Part shown: one piece after another, positions 61,053 to 64,000 of the stretch
Position numbering within the stretch: the first letter of the stretch is position 1
Layout: every line of letters starts with the position of its first letter
The notes under the pieces: generated by a model
What the model was told of the DNA's origin: nothing
The model's input: the letters and a program-made list of their open reading frames with translations, nothing else
Database searches by the model: none
Position numbers and translations under genes: made by a program
Assembly: GCA_001600455.1 (NCBI GenBank)
Contig: BCKC01000011.1
Location: forward strand, 1,019,835 to 1,083,834
Direction of reading: 5' to 3'
DNA: 64,000 nt
Source: Endocalyx cinctus
Taxonomy: Eukaryota; Ascomycota; Sordariomycetes; Amphisphaeriales; Apiosporaceae

Positions 61053-61092
61053 GGGGGAGAGGAGGGAGGGGTCACTGGGGGGGGGGGGGGGG
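61053..61092 (+). repeat. G-rich tract ending in G16
   Basis: Several G runs (GGGGG, GGG, GGGG) are followed by 16 consecutive G at 61077-61092. The spacing of the runs is compatible with a G-quadruplex on the plus strand. It lies in the divergent promoter region of the polyketide pair. Confidence 0.8.
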
Positions 61093-61341
61093 AAGAATGA
61101 AAAATCGTGGTAGACCTACGGAGGTGTAATTTTTGTAATTGTAAAGAAGACAAGTGCTTCCAAGTGGTAATAGAGCTATCAACGATTGACCCCTTACTAT
61201 TTAATTACCATTTATACGTAAAAAGAAAAGAAAAAGGAAAAGAAAGAAAGGAAAGACGAAAAGAAAAAAAAAAATATTGTACATACCAGTTCATGGCCAG
61301 CCTACCATACCCCCTAATTAGATAATTATCACTGCTATAAT

Positions 61342-61664
61342 ATTACCATACAAAATACCAGTACAAAAATACCTTTCTAGGTGCTGGCTTCTGGTCACCC
61401 ATCGCGTCAGTTTGCTAGCTCACAGCCAATCAGACAACTACCAGTCCGAATACCACCCGAGATACCGCCCGAGATGCTACTCTAAATATCACACAGTAAA
61501 AGTAACATTACCATACAAAATATTATCGGAATAGCACTTCGTTTTACTAATTCTCAGTTAGCTATGGTATCAGCTGGTCAGTCACCAGTTAATATACCAG
61601 TCAAATATATCAAACCCTAGCTAGCTATTGTATCAACTAACCAGCCGAGCAGCTGGTATCATAG
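61342..61664. repeat. Cluster of short direct and inverted repeats, possible small element remnant
   Basis: The 16-mer attaccatacaaaata occurs at 61342-61357 and 61507-61522. The segment at 61559-61581 is repeated in diverged form at 61622-61644. The arm at 61562-61580 is also inverted at 61646-61664 (shared core around ctatg and cagctg). The pattern resembles an old non-autonomous element, but no clear ends or target-site duplication were found. Confidence 0.45.
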
Positions 61665-62654
61665 TAACGTCTGTTATTGCAGTATTATTTTCACATTAGG
61701 GTGGTTGTATAAGGATGGGTGGAGAAGATTTTCATATTTTCCCAGTGACTACGTATCCCCTGTCCCCTTTTTTTTTCTTGGCTTGCATCTGCTGAAGATA
61801 CTTACTACCACGTCTGTGCGATCCCATATACCTACCCCAGCGTTTAGTCCTTCCATCTCGCCGGGAAGGAAAGTGTATTACCAGCCTATATTTCAAAAGT
61901 TACTATACAAGCCATAGCCGTGAAGCGATCAAGTGGTCCTGCAGAAATAGGCATTTGATAATTTCAGAGGATTACTATGTACAGTATAATCGGCAAACGG
62001 CTTGTTGTCGTGGACTAAAAGACCCCAAATTTCCTTATTAAGCCATTCTTCTAATCGAGGGAGTTCCTTTCATTGTGAAGTTGCAAGTACACGTGGACAA
62101 GACTGGCTTGAAATGCTTCTGCGAGTATCTCTCTACAAGGCTATATCATCAGGGATCGACCTGTACGTGCTCTTTGAGATTACATGGCAGCGTCACATCC
62201 ACGCCAGCTGGGGAAGCGAGGTCCTGATTTCAATCCTACGAGGGGTGGGTATACAGTCATAATCATATTCTATTTAATTAACACATCTACGCTTTAAGTT
62301 TCTAACATTGTCCACCACCTGATTGACCAAACGGCCTCGTCTCACCCTTTATGTTTCCGATAGATGTGACTGCAAGATTTTACTTGGCACAAACCCAGAA
62401 TCGTCGGCCTAGGGAGGGATAGCCATCCAGGCGATCCAGGTTCTAGATCGATTCGTTTCGCTTATTTATATGCGAGCCTGACTGTTGGGTTTCTAAGATT
62501 AATACGACAAACCCGAGCAATGTGACTAATGATATGTTTGGAAAGCCAACATAGTACAATACGTCCTATTCAAGTTTTGTAACGTTATTTTATACTACTT
62601 TACCCGAGTATCATACGTATTCAAAGGGTGTGAAGGGACCCATAGACCATCACC

Positions 62655-63531
62655 ATGCGCTTTCTCTGTTTACATGGGAAGGGGACCAGTGCCCAGGTAG
62701 ATTTACTACTGAATAATAGTGAAGCCTAGATTAGACTAACAGATAATTATAACATAGATATTTGAGATGCAAACAGGTATCAACGCTGTTCAGAGCAAGC
62801 CCCTGGTACCGCGTTCTCGATACTGACAGGAATGTAGCGAGACTTCGACAAGCTCTCGGACGAGAACATGAGTTTATCTTCGTTAACGGTACAATACCGG
62901 CAGACCCTGACGTTGGTTCGTTCTCTCCCTAGCGAACTACTCTATTGCACTTCCCTGCCGATGAAAGCCATTCCCGTACACGTATCACTAATTTATTACG
63001 TAAATAGGGGCGACCGCCATCACCGATGAGTTCTTTGCTTATATAGGAGATAGCGTGGATCAATATCGGGAACTCTATGACGATCTACTAGAGCTCGTGG
63101 AAGAAGAAGGACCTTTTGATGGTCTCATGGGCTTCTCAGAAGGCGGAGTAGTCGGGGCATGGATGCTACTAGAGAACGCTAAGGCGCAGTCTCCGGATAC
63201 GTTTGGTGCATTTAAATGTGCTATTTTCTTCAGCGCGGCGATTCCTTTCGATCCCGACGTTGTCCGAACCGGTATTGTTAGATGGGTCACCCCAGCTACG
63301 GATGGCGTGGTTATCAAGATACCCACCGCGCATATATGGTCAAAGACGGGTGATAATATGGAAAATGCCATGTCTCTGGCGCAACTCTGCGACGCGGACT
63401 TGAGAGAGCAGTTCGTCCATAACCTGGGGCATAGCGTCCCTGGGTCTAAATCGGACGAAAGTGTAGCCGGCGCTCTTCGGATTATAGAACATACTATTGA
63501 AAAAGCGAAGTGTAGGAAGTCTCTAGATTAA
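62655..63531 (+). CDS. FSH1-domain serine hydrolase, LovG-like polyketide-releasing enzyme candidate
   Basis: Three exons, 62655-62696, 62777-62915 and 63008-63531, give 234 aa through introns of 80 and 92 bp. The start MRFLCLHGKGTS is the typical first strand and oxyanion loop of FSH1 proteins. The nucleophile is S104 in GFSEGG, the histidine H202 in LGHSVPGS, and D176 (KTGDN) is the likely acid. LovG, of this family, releases the LovB product in lovastatin biosynthesis. The position next to a synthase without a release domain suggests the same job here; this is inference. One oddity: between GTSAQ and RLRQALG the model has about 12 more residues (STLFRASPWYRV...) than I expect from the family. 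Exon 2 may therefore start later, or the protein has an insertion. Confidence 0.88.
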
Positions 63532-64000
63532 CGAAGGGGGAAATATACCTCTAAAATATAACTATTTGGGTTTAGTCGTATATATTGTTCCCAGAAGCTT
63601 GATACTCTACGAGTCCATCCAATGATACGCGTGAGGATTGTCTAGACTTTTGAACGGGGTAGATTCAATGAATGATATATATGATACCTATTTCTGCATT
63701 GCTAATGGACAATGGTTAGATGTGATACTTGAGAGGTACATATGCGTTAATATTTACTCTTGAAAGTACTTCTTGCTTAATCCACAGGAGAATTGAGATT
63801 CTCCGCCAAGCCGGTCGTCAAGCGGCATCGGTCTCTCCAACGCTGCAGGCTTTTACTCGTTCATGTAGGTGCACAGACCGGAATATTGAATCCATCCCAA
63901 CCTATTAACAAACTTATCTCACTCGCTTCCGTTGGAAAATTCTTTTTTCTTGTGAGGTGGTTGGATTGACTGGCTCGACGTGGACGCTCTGCATCGATAA
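63532..64000. other. Right edge, 3' flank of the hydrolase, unresolved
   Basis: No gene can be assigned. From 63789 a short stretch after a possible acceptor site (cacag) has coding-like composition (RIEILRQAGRQAASV in one frame, SGIGLSNAAGFYSFM in another), but it is too short and too ambiguous to call. Confidence 0.35.

Larger units (their letters stand above)
60087..62654. other. Divergent intergenic region between PKS and hydrolase
   Basis: About 2.6 kb holding both promoters. It contains a G16 run, a stretch of short direct and inverted repeats (61342-61664) and small ORFs (60335-60607 minus, 61705-61917 and 62002-62262 plus) that I could not connect to any family. A small cluster gene could still be hidden here. 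Confidence 0.5.

Overview
This window comes from the nuclear genome of a filamentous ascomycete (Pezizomycotina). The evidence is compact GT-AG introns of about 50-120 bp with CTAAC/CTCAC-like branch sites, a fungal highly reducing polyketide synthase, a SAT4-type fungal rhodopsin-like membrane protein, a fungal-specific transcription factor and fungal cell-wall glucanases. A Sordariomycete, perhaps Xylariales, is my guess; no marker in the window proves it. Nothing bacterial, viral or organellar was seen.

Layout, left to right. 0.1-5.5 kb: two minus-strand beta-glucan enzymes, a GH64 endo-1,3-beta-glucanase with an Asn-Lys-Asp repeat tail and a secreted GH16 glucanase-like protein. 7.6-10.4 kb: a minus-strand two-finger C2H2 transcription factor with a fungal-specific regulatory domain. 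10.4-26.5 kb: about 16 kb in which I find no supportable gene, rich in simple repeats and short palindromes. 26.5-30.5 kb: a Cdc25-type Ras guanine-nucleotide exchange factor (SH3-WW-RasGEF). 32.8-33.8 kb: a small LEA/hydrophilin-like protein. 36.1-37.7 kb: a seven-helix SAT4-family membrane protein. 40.9-44.2 kb: an NRDE2 homologue. 44.5-45.8 kb: a secreted SGNH hydrolase. 47.6-50.6 kb: a CLC chloride/proton exchanger. 51.5-60.1 kb: a complete KS-AT-DH-MT-ER-KR-ACP polyketide synthase on the minus strand. 62.7-63.5 kb: a divergently transcribed FSH1/LovG-like serine hydrolase. The window ends inside what is probably a larger secondary-metabolite cluster.

How the genes relate. Most are unlinked housekeeping or cell-surface genes. 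The functional unit is the right-hand pair. The synthase ends at its acyl carrier protein and has no release domain, and the neighbouring alpha/beta hydrolase is of the type known (LovG) to release such polyketides in trans. The left-hand GH64/GH16 pair shares a theme of cell-wall beta-glucan. Gene models were built by hand by joining exons in frame; exon coordinates are given in the entries. Coding exons of the major genes read through without frameshifts or premature stops.
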